From the NCBI GenBank assembly GCA_039619475.1, contig CM077115.1:533790315-533854314 (forward strand): a DNA stretch of 64,000 bases, given 5' to 3'. This document shows positions 29,301 through 44,200 of the stretch, one piece after another (within the stretch, counting starts at the first letter, position 1; each line of letters starts with the position of its first letter). The position numbers and the translations under genes were made by a program. Source of the DNA: Icerya purchasi (taxonomy: Eukaryota; Arthropoda; Insecta; Hemiptera; Monophlebidae). The notes under the pieces were generated by a model. It was not told where the DNA came from. It was given only the letters and a program-made list of their open reading frames with translations, and did not search any database.

Positions 29301-30170
29301 GCAGAGTTGTGTAAAATCTTTGTCAGAAGAAATATATTTTCTGGCATAATATCGGCTGCGCCGTTCTCCTTACCTTCCATACAGATAATATAATAAAAAT
29401 AAATTTTATTGCGTTTTGATATGAACAGTGGCCGATTATAAATGAAATACGAGTTGCGAGAAAAGTTAATCTTCAATCAGTAGCATTCTTCGTTAAATAT
29501 AGATTACCAGATGATCCGAAAAAACATATGGCCCCGAGAATAGCTCAGCTACAAACAACTTTTAACTGATTATTATCATTATTTTCGAATTAAATATTTA
29601 TTTGTAAAACAGAGTAACTTTCGGTATTTAACAAACTTCTGCTCTAACATAAACCGTGACACATAATTTGTAATAGAGAAATAGCAAATATCACGCAGCA
29701 CTGAATTTTTAATGGTAAAAAACAATAATCGAACAACCACATGTGGTAATGTATATTTTGTAACGCAGATATTCAACGTTCACAAACAATAGCGGTAAAC
29801 CAAAATATAAATTATAAATATACTTTAAATGTTTAAAAAATTAATGACCAAATACAGTACATAAATATATATATATATATATATATATAAGTATGTACAT
29901 ATGTGTGTGTGTGTATATATATGTTAATTACAACGTAATTCTTAGGCCGACCTCCGTTAGAAAAAATGTCCCAATTTTATGTAACGAAAGTTAAATGTTA
30001 GAATAGAATTTTTGTGATTATGTTTTGTTTTTTTTTTATGTGTCAATGCCGGTCAGAATGACGTTGTAAATTTTGATCATTTTATACAAAGTATAGAAGA
30101 GAAAGAAATAGAAACGTAAGTAAGAGGGGTCAAGGAGCAGAGCTCCTTGCGAGCCCAAAGTGGCCGAGTG

Positions 30171-30228
<58 letters not shown>

Positions 30229-33200
30229 TATTCCAATAAAGTATTTAAATATGTTATTAAGATTAGAGCCTGCCTCTTTTTTGCGATTTAAAAAATCGCA
30301 AATATTATTTTTAATAATTTTTTTTATTATATTTTAACACAAAATTTACATAATTGTAGAGGCTATTATCATTTTCATCTGTGTTCTCATAATTTCGTAT
30401 ATGCATTCTGTAAATACCGTATAAACGCATTCCTATGTTTTATCGCTTTCATTGAACCGTATTAATCAAACCACCGATTTCTGTGCCTTAACGTAAAAAT
30501 ATTACACCGAAAGAATTTGGGATAAGCCTATTAACAACAAGAAAATGTGTAGGGCACATACATTTTGACACTGATCGAAATCGCTTGTTAAACACAAAAG
30601 TGTCTTGAATGAGCATATTTTTATGCATATCCGCTCAAATATAATAATACACCTGATAGTTTTTTCAGAGGCTACTTAATGGTTATATTTGTTTAACTTT
30701 TAATTCCATTATATTCAGTGGACAATTAAAACTAATGTAATTCGCACAACACCGGTAACAAACTGTTTGCCGACTGAAAATTTCATTCTGAAAATCTAGA
30801 TTTAATATAGTTAAATTCTATAACACTGGCACTTACCGTTCAACAGGTTTTCTCTTACACGGATCCCAAACATTGTCGTATTCTAAAGCAGATTTTAAAG
30901 TGTAACATAAACCACGGCCCCACTGATAACTATCGCCTTTTTCTATGTATCTGTGAGCGCAAACCTAGAAATTGACGTAAAACAGTTTAATTTTAATTAA
31001 AATTAATAATTCAAAATTTATGTAATGAGCTATCCCACTTAATTTTTTGGTTTTGGCGATTAAAAATCTATATATCAAACAGTTTCGTTCATTTTAGGAT
31101 TTATTTTTCCTTTTTTCTTATTTAATCCTCACTTCTTACAACTTTTCATTCTACTCAAAATCCGCTTAGTTCTCGACACTTTTCGCGCATTCTACATTGT
31201 TTTTTGTTACGATTTTTTCATTTATTCTTTTTATCTCATTTCGTACGGAAACTGCTCCCCATACAATTTTCTGTCGCTTTTTTGCCCGCATTAATTCGAA
31301 GACAACTTGTAAATTTGTAAATGTTACTCGTTCACCTACTTCACATAATTTTCGTTTGTCTCTCTTTCTTTAAGATTATTACTTTCTCGTTTGTTAACAG
31401 TTTTAATTTACGGCTCCTCCTCTTCAATTCCTTCCGTTAAATAATAATTTATCAACATTTGGACCTATTATGCTCCTTTCAAGAAAGAAAAAAAAAAAAA
31501 TAAAGTTATTAATCGGCAAGAAAAAAATATAACTATTTATCAACTGGTTTAATCACAATGATGTCAAAACTTTATGTATATAAATGTTTATCATTGAAAT
31601 CTAATTTAATAAATATAATACTTAAAAAATTCGCAAATATCTCGTCTTAGTTATTTTAACGAATAATTTATTTAAAAAAAAACAATATAATTATGAGTAT
31701 TAAAAAATACATGTAATGTATATACTTACATGCATATATATATTATATAATTTTATAATACGTTTCATTATTTATGATCGGCATAATATTGTGAATTTAT
31801 TAATTTGCGAAATAGGTATATAAATAAATAATCACTTTTCTCTTTATCACATTTGCGGATATTTATGTACAACGTACTTCCCCCATTTATTGATAAACCG
31901 GTTAAATAAGAGAAATCTTGATGTGCATTAAATCCGAAACGTTACGCGCAAAGATTGATCAGTTTTGATGGATTAATATGGTATGAAGTTTTAAAATTAC
32001 CTTCACAACTGTTAATATCACTTAAAATACTACCGATCATATTACAGAAAAATGGATGCATTGAGTAGCTGAAAAACGACTCTATCGGGTTAAACAAAAT
32101 TAATGAATAGAAAAAAAGTTTAATTTTAAAAATTAATAATTTATTTATTAAAATGTCAAACTAAATAAGAGCCATCTATTGAAACAGTACTAGTGAATCC
32201 ACGTAAATCATTTAATAAAAGCGATAAAAAGTGTTAAAATACACCAAAAAAAAAAAAAAAAAAGAAAAAACAATTTTTCCCCGAATTTTGTGAAAATGAT
32301 TTTTTTTTTTTTTTTGCCTTATTAGAAGGAAAATAACAATTATTTTTTAGTAAAACTTCGGTAAACCGGAAACCATATTGTTATTTCAGGTGATAATTTC
32401 GACCAGTTTTTTGTGTACGCTTGATGCATTAAAGAGTGTAATTACGTTTTGTTTTTACGTTTTGTTTTTACGTTTTACTTTCTGTATGATTCTTCCCTTA
32501 TATAATTTTAAAACTTTTTAGATTTTCTAATTTTGAACATATTGTCGACTCCTAGCGGAAAACCCTTCGATAGTACAAAAACTTACAAAAAGAAGACTCG
32601 CCAACGAAATAAAACGTTTGATTACACAGTATAAAACAATTAATCGGTAAGGAAAGAAAAATATTTCAAAAGCCGCTAATAGTTTGTGGAACAACGGTTT
32701 AAAAATACCAAAATTACCATGCAGCAGTGTGGATTGCTAGTCATAATGATTAAAAATAGGAAAATGCTGATTCAGCACATTTCTATAACGTATATATGGG
32801 GAATTACAAGAACTTACGCTAGTATATAGAAATGTGTCTATTATAAACATATATTTTATAATAAAATATAATAAAAACGATGAAAGTCATTCATGAATAA
32901 CGTAAAATAAATGACCCCTAAAGGGAAATGAGTGTTAGAAAAAGGTAATGTTATTCTGATCAAAGCAAATATGGCGCGCATATTTTTTATTTAAATGAAA
33001 ATGACGTATAGTGAAAAAGAATGGAACACTTAATGTGTTTAGTTTACATTTCCAAAACACGATGTGTGTGTGTGTGTGTGTGTCAATAGTACATCCCGGC
33101 TTATTGTGTCCCGGGAATTCACTGATGGAATCTTGACTGCCGAAGCCAATTTTTGAAAATTTTCCAATCTCCTAAACCGCTAAAAAAAGTGGGCATTTTG

Positions 33201-34963
33201 AATACTTTTAAATTTTAACTTGATGAGTGACCCGAAAAGCACAATTCTTGAATTATTGATGATTGCTGGTTAGTACGTAATTGCCCAAAAATATCACATT
33301 TGCCGGCTCATTTAATCAAATTGAAAATTTATCAGGTGAACTAAACCGTACATTCTCATGTTACGCCGGTAACTTCAAAAACATAACTAGAGGGCCTATA
33401 GCTAAATGGTCTATGAAAATCAACGTTAAATACATTCATGATATCATAATGGGCATGCGTCAAATCGACCGAAAAAATAAACGCTCTAGTACTAATTTTA
33501 ATGTCTCCCATAATACAATATTGTCTGTTTTATCATTACCACAATAATAACTGAAAATTGCAAAAGAGAGGCCATTGGATGTGATTTTTCTAATTTTTTT
33601 TTAAAGTAAATTCCTAATTTTTATTTTATCGCAAGTTTTACTTCGTATTGTTTTTAAATAGTAAGTGACCCCTCGATGTTTCTGAAGAAATAATTCTTTT
33701 TTCTCTCTTACTGACTAAACACTAAACAGAAAAAAAAAATTTTTGGCGAGCGACTCATAATACTTTTTTTTTGTTAAAAAGTGTTCAAAAAATAATAATA
33801 ATAATAAAACAAAACCAACGCGGCGCTATCTTTAACTTAATAAACTTCCTCGAATGCAAATTTTAACGTAGCAAAAACATGCGAAAACTGAAATTAATTT
33901 AATTATACATTTACTTTTTTTTAGTTTGCATTCTTGTAGTATAATAGGATTATTGCGAATGAAGATAAAAAGATTACTTCCTATATATTACGCCTAATGT
34001 TAATCAATACAATGTGAAGAATGAGTGAATAAATAAAAGGTTCGTTGAATGTAAATTACTGATATGTTGTTATCTAACATCATCATATGGAAGAGTTTGT
34101 GTTCTATTTGTCTATCTACCAATTATACTAAACGTCTTACCTAAATTATCTTGGAATACGTGTGTTATACTAACTGTTCACAACAGTGTAAAGAAGTTCC
34201 AAAAAATTTTCTACACGAGTTATCCAGACAGTGTTCAAATATTTATCCGAATGTTCTTTATGCACCTTAAAAATCCAATAATTATAATGTTCTTAAGGTA
34301 AAGTGAATCATCACTGCACGTCTCTTGCTGCTACATATTGCAATTGTATAACAAATATCTCGAAAAAATTCATTTATTAAGGGCGATTAAAAAAATTACC
34401 AATAATTACAAACAGGTTGGTTTGTAAAAATTAATATACTGAAACTGTACGACAGAAGAACAGGTCAAAAGAAGGTAATACTACATCAATCGTTACCTTG
34501 ATCCGAATGAATAATGCGTCACTCTTAAAACAAACCGACTTAAATAATAATTACGAATCGAAGTAAAACTTTGATCAATAATTCCCGCGCTCAATAGTTT
34601 AATTTTTTTTTTTTATTTTTTTCTTTTCTGTTACTGACAATATTCGCCACATACACATTTTAATGAATACACGGGACATTTTCGCTCAAGTAGAGTAATA
34701 AGCAATATAAATAACATACTAACCAACACTTTTCCGCCCGGTCCTTGACTTCGTACGGTCACACCAAGCCATTGGTCATCTTTAATTTCGTCGTCTCCAG
34801 GCTTATAAAGGTTTATTGAATCAGCATCTAATATTTTCAAGAAAAACATATTAGAAAGAGATCTTCATTTAGTACATTTCCACTTCTTTTTTACGAAATC
34901 TACTCCACTGAAAATTAGGCAAAAAATTTTATATTTTTTTGAAGTATATTTATATATAATGAT

Positions 34964-34996
<33 letters not shown>

Positions 34997-35262
34997 GCAT
35001 ATTTCGGTATGGATTTTTTTAAATTTCAGCATAAATGGTGTATACTTTGCCGCGTTATAATGACTAAACTAAATACTTAATAAAATTATGAAAACAAATC
35101 TAATGAATGTTTACCTACACTTTTTACATAAATAATAGCAAGAAAACAATTTGAATTTTCTATTAGTTTAGCATTTTCAGAAATCTACTAGTGTAAGCAA
35201 TGAAAAAGTTCCAAATCCGTAATACGATCTAATCTTTAAATTTTTTATGAAGATACAAACCC

Positions 35263-35297
<35 letters not shown>

Positions 35298-38200
35298 CTT
35301 TACCTAATATAGTATTGTATATTACAAATCTTCTTCATTTGAGCAAACTTTAGGAAACGTTACTAATGTAACCTTAAAAGATATTTACATCACATAAATA
35401 ATCTTTAACAACAACTTTCGCATGCACAGATACCGCAATAAATAAATTTACACTTCGCACGCCTTTTCAAACTTTTTACACAAAAATTAAAATTTAATAA
35501 TTACTACGTGTTCTGTATTCAACAGCATGATGACTTTTCTGTCGCACTATTCTATTTTGAATCAAAACCTCATCTTTATAGTCCTAATACTTAACTCCTA
35601 TTTATTACTCAAACCATTCATAAAAACGTCGTCAAATTTCCTAAAAATACAAAGTCCGATAAATTTAACGTAAATCCAACTCTGTATATTACAATCTAAA
35701 AATTTCTCCTAAATACTTTTTCCTCCACCATAACAAAACACGGTTTCTTTCTTTTCGAACGAATTTTTATGGGAAACCAAAAATCACGCCATCATTTTGC
35801 AATTCCTCTAGATTTTACAAGAAAAATTGTATTACTTGTACACTATTTTCCAAAACAAATTCTGCTCAAAAACCTTCACAACTATCTTTTACAAAACTTG
35901 AAAAACTACTTTTGTCTTTCAACTTCTCACTTTCCGTTGTTTCAGCTCATGCTTTGTTTTACTAAAAGGCCAATATTATATAATTATTCTCTTCCAATTA
36001 TATAACTATTTAGTTACATCGCTCATATTTTTCAATTCCATTCGTTCGGAATAAAGAGGGAATTGCACATGTCGTAAAAGAGAAAAAGAAAACACCTAAA
36101 TAATATTGCTTATTTGGAAATTTTTTCCAGAGTCTATACTACAAGAGCCCGTCACCACACTGAGGTAATTATAATTACGCCCAGCCTTTAAATAATAATA
36201 AAAATCTTTCTAATCATATTAAGAAGATAAGACACGTTTAAGTAAAAAAGTTTCACGTGTTTAATACAAAAAAAAAAAAAAAAAAAAAACATCCTCGAAA
36301 AATGAATAGTTATGAAAATGTGAGATCTTACACCAAAAGTAAAAAATGACTAATCACCCGTTGGTAATATGAAGGCATAATGTGACACATACCTGTTTAA
36401 GTGTAAACGCGTAAACGATTTAAGCATATAACGCGGCAAAATATTTTATGTAAAAATCACATGTGTATAAACTTTTAAGATTCCATTATAGAAGAATATT
36501 ATTTTCCTTCTAAAAATATAAGCAAACTAACCTTTAAAAAAAGCTGGAACAATTCTTTTCAAAACGATTTAGAGTAAACTAATTTGCTCGCGAACATCTC
36601 GGCTTCGATTAGAACATTTCACGCACATTTCACTGCGCATGCGTACAAACTTACAGGTGCACACATATAGCGATTAAACTTCTTCCAGCTGTCGCCTGTG
36701 GAAAAATCCGCTGTTCGGATGGAAAATAAAACGGGACACGATTCAAAGCACGTAGATTATCAATATTTCATGGTGTACGAATTTGAGATTTACTACGTTT
36801 TATAAAAAACTCGATGAAAGAACGAGATCTCCTTAACCGATGTAGTGACATACGCGTCATGATGTAAAAAATATGTTATTACGAGGCCAACACTCCACTG
36901 CTACGAATTCCTTCCGGACAGGGCACAAAGTGCACACTAGTGGTTCCCCCCCAACAGAGCAGGTCAAAAAGAGGCCGTGCCCACACATCAAAATTGAACT
37001 GTTCTTGAAAACCGACTTATCAAGCGGGAGCCATTTAAAGGCGAATCGAATCTTGCAAGATTCATAAATTACACGGCTAGTAATTTCTACAGCACGTTTT
37101 GGTCATATTATCCAAACCTGAGCGAAGTATCATTCCATTTTTTAACGAAATGAAAAACGAGAGATTAGATAACACAATCTCTTGTACAACTGTGCTCGAT
37201 AAACGATAAAGTTATTTTTCAAAAACTTAAAATTGTTTTTGGAATTGTTTTTCAATGATTTTCTACCGCTATTAAAAACAGAATTCGGAGTTAAGAATTG
37301 AGTAATTTTTTCTTGTTTACATCAACACGTTAGTTTTGATACAACGGCAATTAATTTTTAACTTTATTACAACGTCCGTAGGGACAACGGACTTTCAGTT
37401 CGATGAATATAAATGGAGTAATGAAAGATTAGTAAGAGCAGTTATTGCCGAATATCCTTCAATAGGAACTAGTTGCAAGGTCGCATCTGTTACACCCGAG
37501 CCTGTTTTTATATTTAGAAATTTTGGTCGTGTAATTCTTTTTATTTGCACAATTTCATATTAAAATCGCTACCAGCAATCTAAACGCTGATTTATGTTTT
37601 ATAATACTATTATTTTCGATCATCCACTTGTTTTTTGTTTTTTTTTTTCTTTTTTAGAGACACTGTAGCATTCAGCAACAATGGAATCTACATTTGGAAG
37701 TAGAAAGTAAACAACGGAATCTATTAGGGACTTAGCGACAAAGATGGAAGCGAAGAATATACAAAGCGCTATAAGGAGTAGGAAAACCCAGAGCTAAAAG
37801 TTGATTATAAAGAAAAGAACACTCAGACCAAGCATTCGAAAAGAATACGATTAAGATATTACGGTGATGAGGGTAGAAGAAAGCGAAAATAAAGGCAGAA
37901 AAGAGTGGCTGATTCCAAGTCGCGCCATACAAGTAATAGCAGAACGCCGACGAGAAAAGAATTAAAACCAAGGATATTAGGAAAAGGTTAGATTAGAAGG
38001 TAATAAGAATTAGACAATAGGGCAGAGTAATATCAAGCCACAGTCTCGAATGGCGATCTAAAGATAAAAGTTGAAAGTTCTAGGCGGGAAACTTACTGGA
38101 AATCGACACCGAAATATTTAAATTAGCTATTGCTTTTAGACGTGAAAAAAATACGATATGAGTTGATGTGGGAATTCACAGAAAAGCTGTGTGCAACGTT

Positions 38201-41200
38201 GCTAAAAACAATAGAAGCTAAAGATTTGGGGTGGAATTCAAAAGAGTTTTTCTCGGGAATAGGGAATGATAATGAAATGATTCCAGTTTGGAGGGGCGCA
38301 ACCGGAAACCGGAAAGGAATTAAAAATGTTTAAAAGAGCACGGAGAAAAAATCTTTTAAAAATAAGTAAGGAATACCAAGTTAGATGTTTTGTAAAGGAT
38401 AGAACTGAATTCAATGACACATATTTCGAATTCGGATGAGGGAAAAAGCAAAGCGTGTTTGATACAAGTTAGGAGAATATAAGACGGACAAATGGAGTTG
38501 ATAATGAATTAAGTTGGATGCAAACCAATATATTATATAGATGGATAATTAGGACATGGCAAATTAAAGGTCTCTTTGCTGAATTCCGAATTTTCAAGAG
38601 AGGAATAAGAGAAGCAAAATTGCTTTCCAGCATTAATTTTTTAGTAGCCGTTTTAAAAGAATATCTGACCTTCGTATTGGTTAGTGACATAATGGTATTA
38701 CACTGGGATATGGGGAATTGACTGAGGGAGAAAATGGGATTTGATGAATGAAGAATTTGATATTATTTCTGATTAGAATTAGCGCACCGCCAAAACCATC
38801 TTCGCGATCTGAAACCTATATTGAACTCTTTGATATTACTGTTAACAGATTTATTTAACCGTGTTTCTGTAAGAGTGCCACGTAGATATCTAAGAAATCT
38901 AGAAGACATCCAAGAGGTAACTTATTCAATCTGAGACCAAGTAATTCCATTGAAGGAATTTGAAGAATGGACTACGTAAGAAAAGAAAAAAAGATGATGA
39001 AATAAATAACACGGATTGAAAAAGGTAAGGCCTAAAGAAATAGCTAAGAGAACACGAAAGGAAACATTCCATATAGTGTTAATTATCTTGCGTTAATTTG
39101 CCTCGAATTGAAAATGGGTAAAGGGAAAATCGTAAAGCGGAAATGTCCGAACTAAATTTTTGCCATTGTCTACTGCTACTAGTAATAAACTCTGCAATTA
39201 ATTAGACACACCACCGGTGGTACCATTTTTTTTTTTATTTTGTTTTTGGTTATGGTGTATTATTTGTGAAGTGTTTTTTTGACACACGTATTTTCCAAAT
39301 TAATAAAATTATATACGCAATTCACCGACTAGAAAACAATATATTTAAAAATTATTACATCGACATGTTTTGGAGTCACTGCTCCATTTTTTTTTATTTA
39401 TTTATTTTTTATTTTTTGTTGGGTTTGTCAAAAAAAGACATTGGCCCAAAGAAAGGGAAAACCCAGATTCCTTCTATCCCTTTATCCAGCCTAATCTCCC
39501 GTATGATCCATGGTTTTTCAATTTTCCCTCCATGCAGCATTCAACTCTCCTGCAATCTGTCGGGGCACATCCTGCTTCCTAATTTCACTGCTCCATTTAT
39601 CATGACAAATATACAACTAAAATTAACATGTGAACAATATGAAAATTTATATAAAGTTGAAAACATCGAAATCATTAAATAAATATATGTCGAAGTTAAA
39701 AAAAAATTTATGTTAAAAACGAATATGTATAAATTATAAAATGAAAATAAAATTGTTATCCAACATATAAAAAATCACATAAAAAGATATATATATAAAA
39801 TTTAATTTTGTTTTAATATTTTATTACATAAGGGAGGTTGTTGTTATATTAGTTGTACATTTAATGTGATACGCTTATATTTATAAATTTTGGAATATAC
39901 AAAAAAAATTATATTTGCGATACATGCGGTAAAATATACATTATGGAGGGCAGACCCGTAGAAGTTTCAAGGTGCGATATAAAGAGCACGTTTATGCAAT
40001 TAGGTATGGATATGTTGATAAAGCATGGCTGAATAATTACTGCTAAACGTAATGTTACCGCGAACATCAATATAACGATTTGGTAATACTAAAAATAATT
40101 AATGATCAAAAAATTTCAGATTTCGCTGAATAAACATATCACATTAAATGTACAAATACCTAATACAACAATATAACAACCCCCCTTATAACTAAATTTT
40201 ATATATCTATTTATGTAATCTTCTTCATATATTGGATAACAATTTTATTTTTATTTTATAATTTATACATATCGATTTTTAACATAAAAATTTTTAACTT
40301 CGACCATTGCGATATATTAATTTAATGATTTTGATTTTTTCAACTTTATATAAATTTTTATATTTTTTACATGTTTAGTTGTTTATTCGCCATGATTATA
40401 TGGAGCAGCAGTGTCTCCGAAACGTGTCGGTGTAATAATTTTTATATATATATATATATATATATTGTTTTCTAGTCAGTTTTCAGATGCCCCTCCACGG
40501 CTTGGTTCTTTTTCTTTTCATACATAAAATATTGTTATACCCCGAGGGGACATCGTGTACAACTCTAGACTATTAGAGCCCCTAATAGTAAACTTTAGAT
40601 TATAGAGCAAAACTTAAGTCCTTAAAAATCGAAACATTTCCTCCTAGATTCGAGAGGATAAATTGCAAAAATCGAAACCTTTTTTTTGGGGGGGGAGCAA
40701 ACTATACGGAAATGTGTTCAACAGATGGAGTCGTCGCAAAGAGATTGGTGAATCACCGGCTTCCAACGAGCGCAAATGGGGGACGACAGCTGCTGGTAAT
40801 CTAAACCAAGGAGGCTGAACACACGATAGTGTACTCGCATGATCCTCTCGGACGGTCACAATTGAGTTAACGTGTATTGAGCGATTGATAGTTTTTAAAA
40901 TGTCGGCAGCTGGTCGAAGTTTTACACTATATGCATACACTTTATTCATCGCAAAGTTTTACTATAATCTTTCGTAAAAAAAAAGAAAAGAAAAAAAAAG
41001 GGCACACGCAAATTTAAAATATTGCTTTTCGCATGCAATATATAATGTCGGATGCAAAACAAAATTTTTTTTTTTTTCGAAAAAACACGCGTAATATTGT
41101 ACAAAAAGCATATCTGAAGCAATTTAAACTGTTATAAATCACAAAGTTGCAAGCAATATACATCGGCACAAGCGCACACGCTGTAAAAATTGATTAGCTG

Positions 41201-44200
41201 CAAGTCAGGCAATGCAGATTCAAAAAATAAAATAAAACAAAATAAACAAATAAATCAAAGCGCGCGAAAAATAAATTTAAAAAAAAACAGAAAACAAAAT
41301 ATAAAACAAAAATATTAGATGATAAAGCTGTTTGCTCTTTCGGAGGAAAAGCTCGATCAAGCATTTAATGACAAGTAACAACGATTACAATTAGCACATT
41401 GATTCGTAAAGCTAAACGATGCACCTAAATCGAATGTGATTTAACGGTCGTTACCTGAAAGAAAAAAAAATGTATCGCTACTCACGTGATTACGCCTCGG
41501 AAAAACGCTGCACAAACTTGGAAAGAACTGTTTTCAAGCGATTTTGCTAGTTATTGTTTAAAAATAATAATAGTAATAATACTACTAACAAAAATAGACA
41601 ATAAACGTGTATATAATTTAAATTATATGTTAAAAAAAAAAAAAAAAAAAAAAATGTTCGATATAATAATGGCTTTTGTATGTTTCCCAAATTGGAGAAC
41701 TATAAAAATCCGAGGGAACACAAACGATAAAAAAGAATTGCTTAAAATTTAATGCTTTTCTTTTCTTTAATTTATTTTATTTTTTAAACTTTTTAAATAT
41801 AGTGCGCATTACAAGAAAGAAATATGAAAAAAGCTACGAGCTACTTTTTTTTTTTTGATAAAACATCGGAGGAATAAGGCACATTAAACATTGTTAATTT
41901 TGGCCTTTTTACGCTACGTGTCCTCTGCTCTGTGTATGTCTACACTTTTATAAATCTCATCTTGTTATAAGGCGAAAAGATATAAAATAATTCGTAAATT
42001 AAAACAAAACTCCGAAAAATAAATGTTTATTACTTAAATTTTGATAATTGCACCGATGACACAACCTTTTTTACATCTCCTATCAATTTCTCATATCTGC
42101 GAAATGTTTATTCCAAAAAAAAACAAAAAAAAAACAAGCAAAATGCTACACACATTTAAACATGATAATTATGTTTAAAGTATAGAGTAAACAATCTAGG
42201 ATTATACTATAAAATTGATTTTCCTCGGTGAAAACTAGACAAAATTTTTCTTCTTATTGGTACAAAAATTATAATAAATCCGAAAGAACAGGGGAACCTT
42301 ACGTATTTCGAAAAGATACAAAAAGGGAAAAAGTGAAATTGCACGAAGAGGAAATTACAACGTCGTCGTGGGAACCAAAAAAAAACAAAACAGTCTCTAA
42401 CGTAAAAAATTAAAAAACGGACGATAAACTTTCGCGAAAAAAATAAACATGTACAAAAGGCTAATATTGCACATACGAAAATATTCGACACGTTTAATAA
42501 TGACATAAACCGCCTCATCGGCGTCTTTAAAAATTTGTTTTTCCGTGACTTTTTTTGTTTTTTTTTTCCTAAATTAAAAACTTTTTTCATTTTCTAATTT
42601 CATTAGTTTTTAATATTAAGCATCACTCTTCTTTCAAACTCGTTACAACAAAGAGTCATAACCGGTTGTACCGGACTGTCGGACCTTTTAATATGAACTT
42701 ACCTTTCGCCATTAACTTACTGTAAATGTTTCAAAATTTTTATTCCGAATGAAATAGTCGGGCAAAGTGTGCAAACTAAAATGTTTTGCAGCAAATGTGT
42801 AGTAAGAAAAATTTACAAAATTATCTGAAAACGCTGAAATCGGGGGTAGGGGGGATACAATTGCTGGTGGTGATTTTTAAAAAAATCAGAAATTACAGCA
42901 CGGTAACGATTTTACATGTCAAAAGACACGACTATTGTATTAATTCATTAAGATTTAGGCAAAAGGAAGATTTTTAACCTTCTTTACTATGACGATACTC
43001 CCAAAGCTGGCCGAATCATCACATTGCCCCCTCCCCCCGTTTAAAAAATAATTAAAAACATGCATACATCTCGTCAAAAGTTTTCATCGTTAAACAGAAG
43101 AAATTTTCGGCGACTTATCTACATAGCAAAGAGCGTATGCGATAGCGAATATTAATATAACAAAAGGAGGCAACATAAAACATTTACTTAAAAAATAATT
43201 CACAAAGACATGCAAAATGTACAAAAATACTCAGCGCGCTTAGTTGCATATATTTACAAAATAATACTATATATATATATATATATTAGTTGCGGCAACC
43301 GGTAAGCACATTCACTGTATGTTCTCGTTTTTATTCACACATATTCGTATACGGTCCCGAGTCCTGTCAACGACTCGTATAACACGGAACAGCGATGCAC
43401 GAATTAGCCAGCGTGAAATGCGCTTTAAAAACCAAAAAGCGAAATAAACATGTATTAACAACATAATTCACATGTAGTCACGGAGGTAGGAAATGTGGTT
43501 CGGAAGGAGGCATCGGTCGCCCGAAGCGCGCTGTTACCCAGCTTAACTTTCGTAAATCGCGCGAGTCTAATATAGATATGTTGATGTTAGGGAATAATCA
43601 GATAGTCCGGGGAAGATGATGCGCGCACAAGTTATAATGAAAACGGTATAAGAGTCCTTTCTACACAACCTCGGCTCCCTCTACTGAAGTTTGAAAAAAA
43701 CATAAGAGGTTACATAAGTAAGACACTAGTTTCCGTAGCAGAACAATGATGGAAAACATTTTCATCAGACATGAAATCGCTTAGCGAAATAAAAATGTTA
43801 CTGAAAAAACTAGAACGAGTCGGTCACTACAGTCTTAAAATGAAGGTAGGAAAAGAAAATTGGACAATATCGGAGAAGAATTGAAAAACTGTCGCATATA
43901 TAATAAAACGATGTCACAGAAACTCAAACGAAACGATTCGCCAGCGGCAATAACTTACGTAGATGCGTAAAATGCGCGTTGAAGAGAATGCGGGAGTGTT
44001 CAAATTGTGCCGAATATGGTGCTGGAAGAAATAGGAAAAGACCTCGGGAAGTTGAGATCGCAAAAAGATAGTCAACAGAAAATTGTCTAGGTAATATGAA
44101 CTACATCAAACGTCTAGTTGGGAAAAACAGAATTGAAAAACTGGTAACTTGGAAAAAAAGTACAAAAAACAAAAAGGTGTAAAAAATTATACATGACAGA

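Larger units (their letters stand above)
23042..30836 (-). other. Intron C, 7.8 kb
   Basis: Holds LINE remnants (23215-23965; 24270-24620; 27690-28740), two tRNA-derived SINEs (25825-26111; 26324-26519) and simple repeats (29866-29889; 30171-30229). Featureless stretches are 24620-25820, 26533-27690 and 28740-29860. Confidence 0.8.
39323..40485. repeat. Long palindromic element with Penelope/hammerhead-like motif in both arms, copy 2
   Basis: The left arm (39323-39389 plus 39585-39874) and the right arm (about 40135-40485) are inverted copies. ACTAGAAAACAATATA at 39328 pairs with the reverse complement ending at 40478. Further pairs are TTATATAAAGTTGAA / TTCAACTTTATATAA and CAAAATTTAATTTT-type blocks. 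GTACATTTAATGTGATA (39862) pairs with TATCACATTAAATGTAC (40135). About 260 bp in the middle is unpaired. Each arm bears the GGAG-loop-CTCC, (G/A)AAA, GTC motif: 40401-40437 plus, and 39364-39389 minus. A foreign 195-bp insert interrupts the left arm. Confidence 0.85.

Noticed and set aside
33281..33547. 88-codon plus-strand ORF in intron B
   Set aside because: No recognisable domain and no splice context; likely chance.
40401..40437. Annotation as an active hammerhead ribozyme
   Set aside because: The CUGANGA box is not intact in any of the four motif copies, so only a hammerhead-like relic is claimed.
40644..40949. 101-codon minus-strand ORF beside palindrome copy 2
   Set aside because: No domain recognised. 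The GC-richer patch may be repeat-derived, but no evidence supports a gene.
42680..42750. Minus-strand TTTACAG...AAAG|GTAAGT resembling a small exon
   Set aside because: It would begin with an in-frame TAA and is not needed to keep the integrin reading frame.
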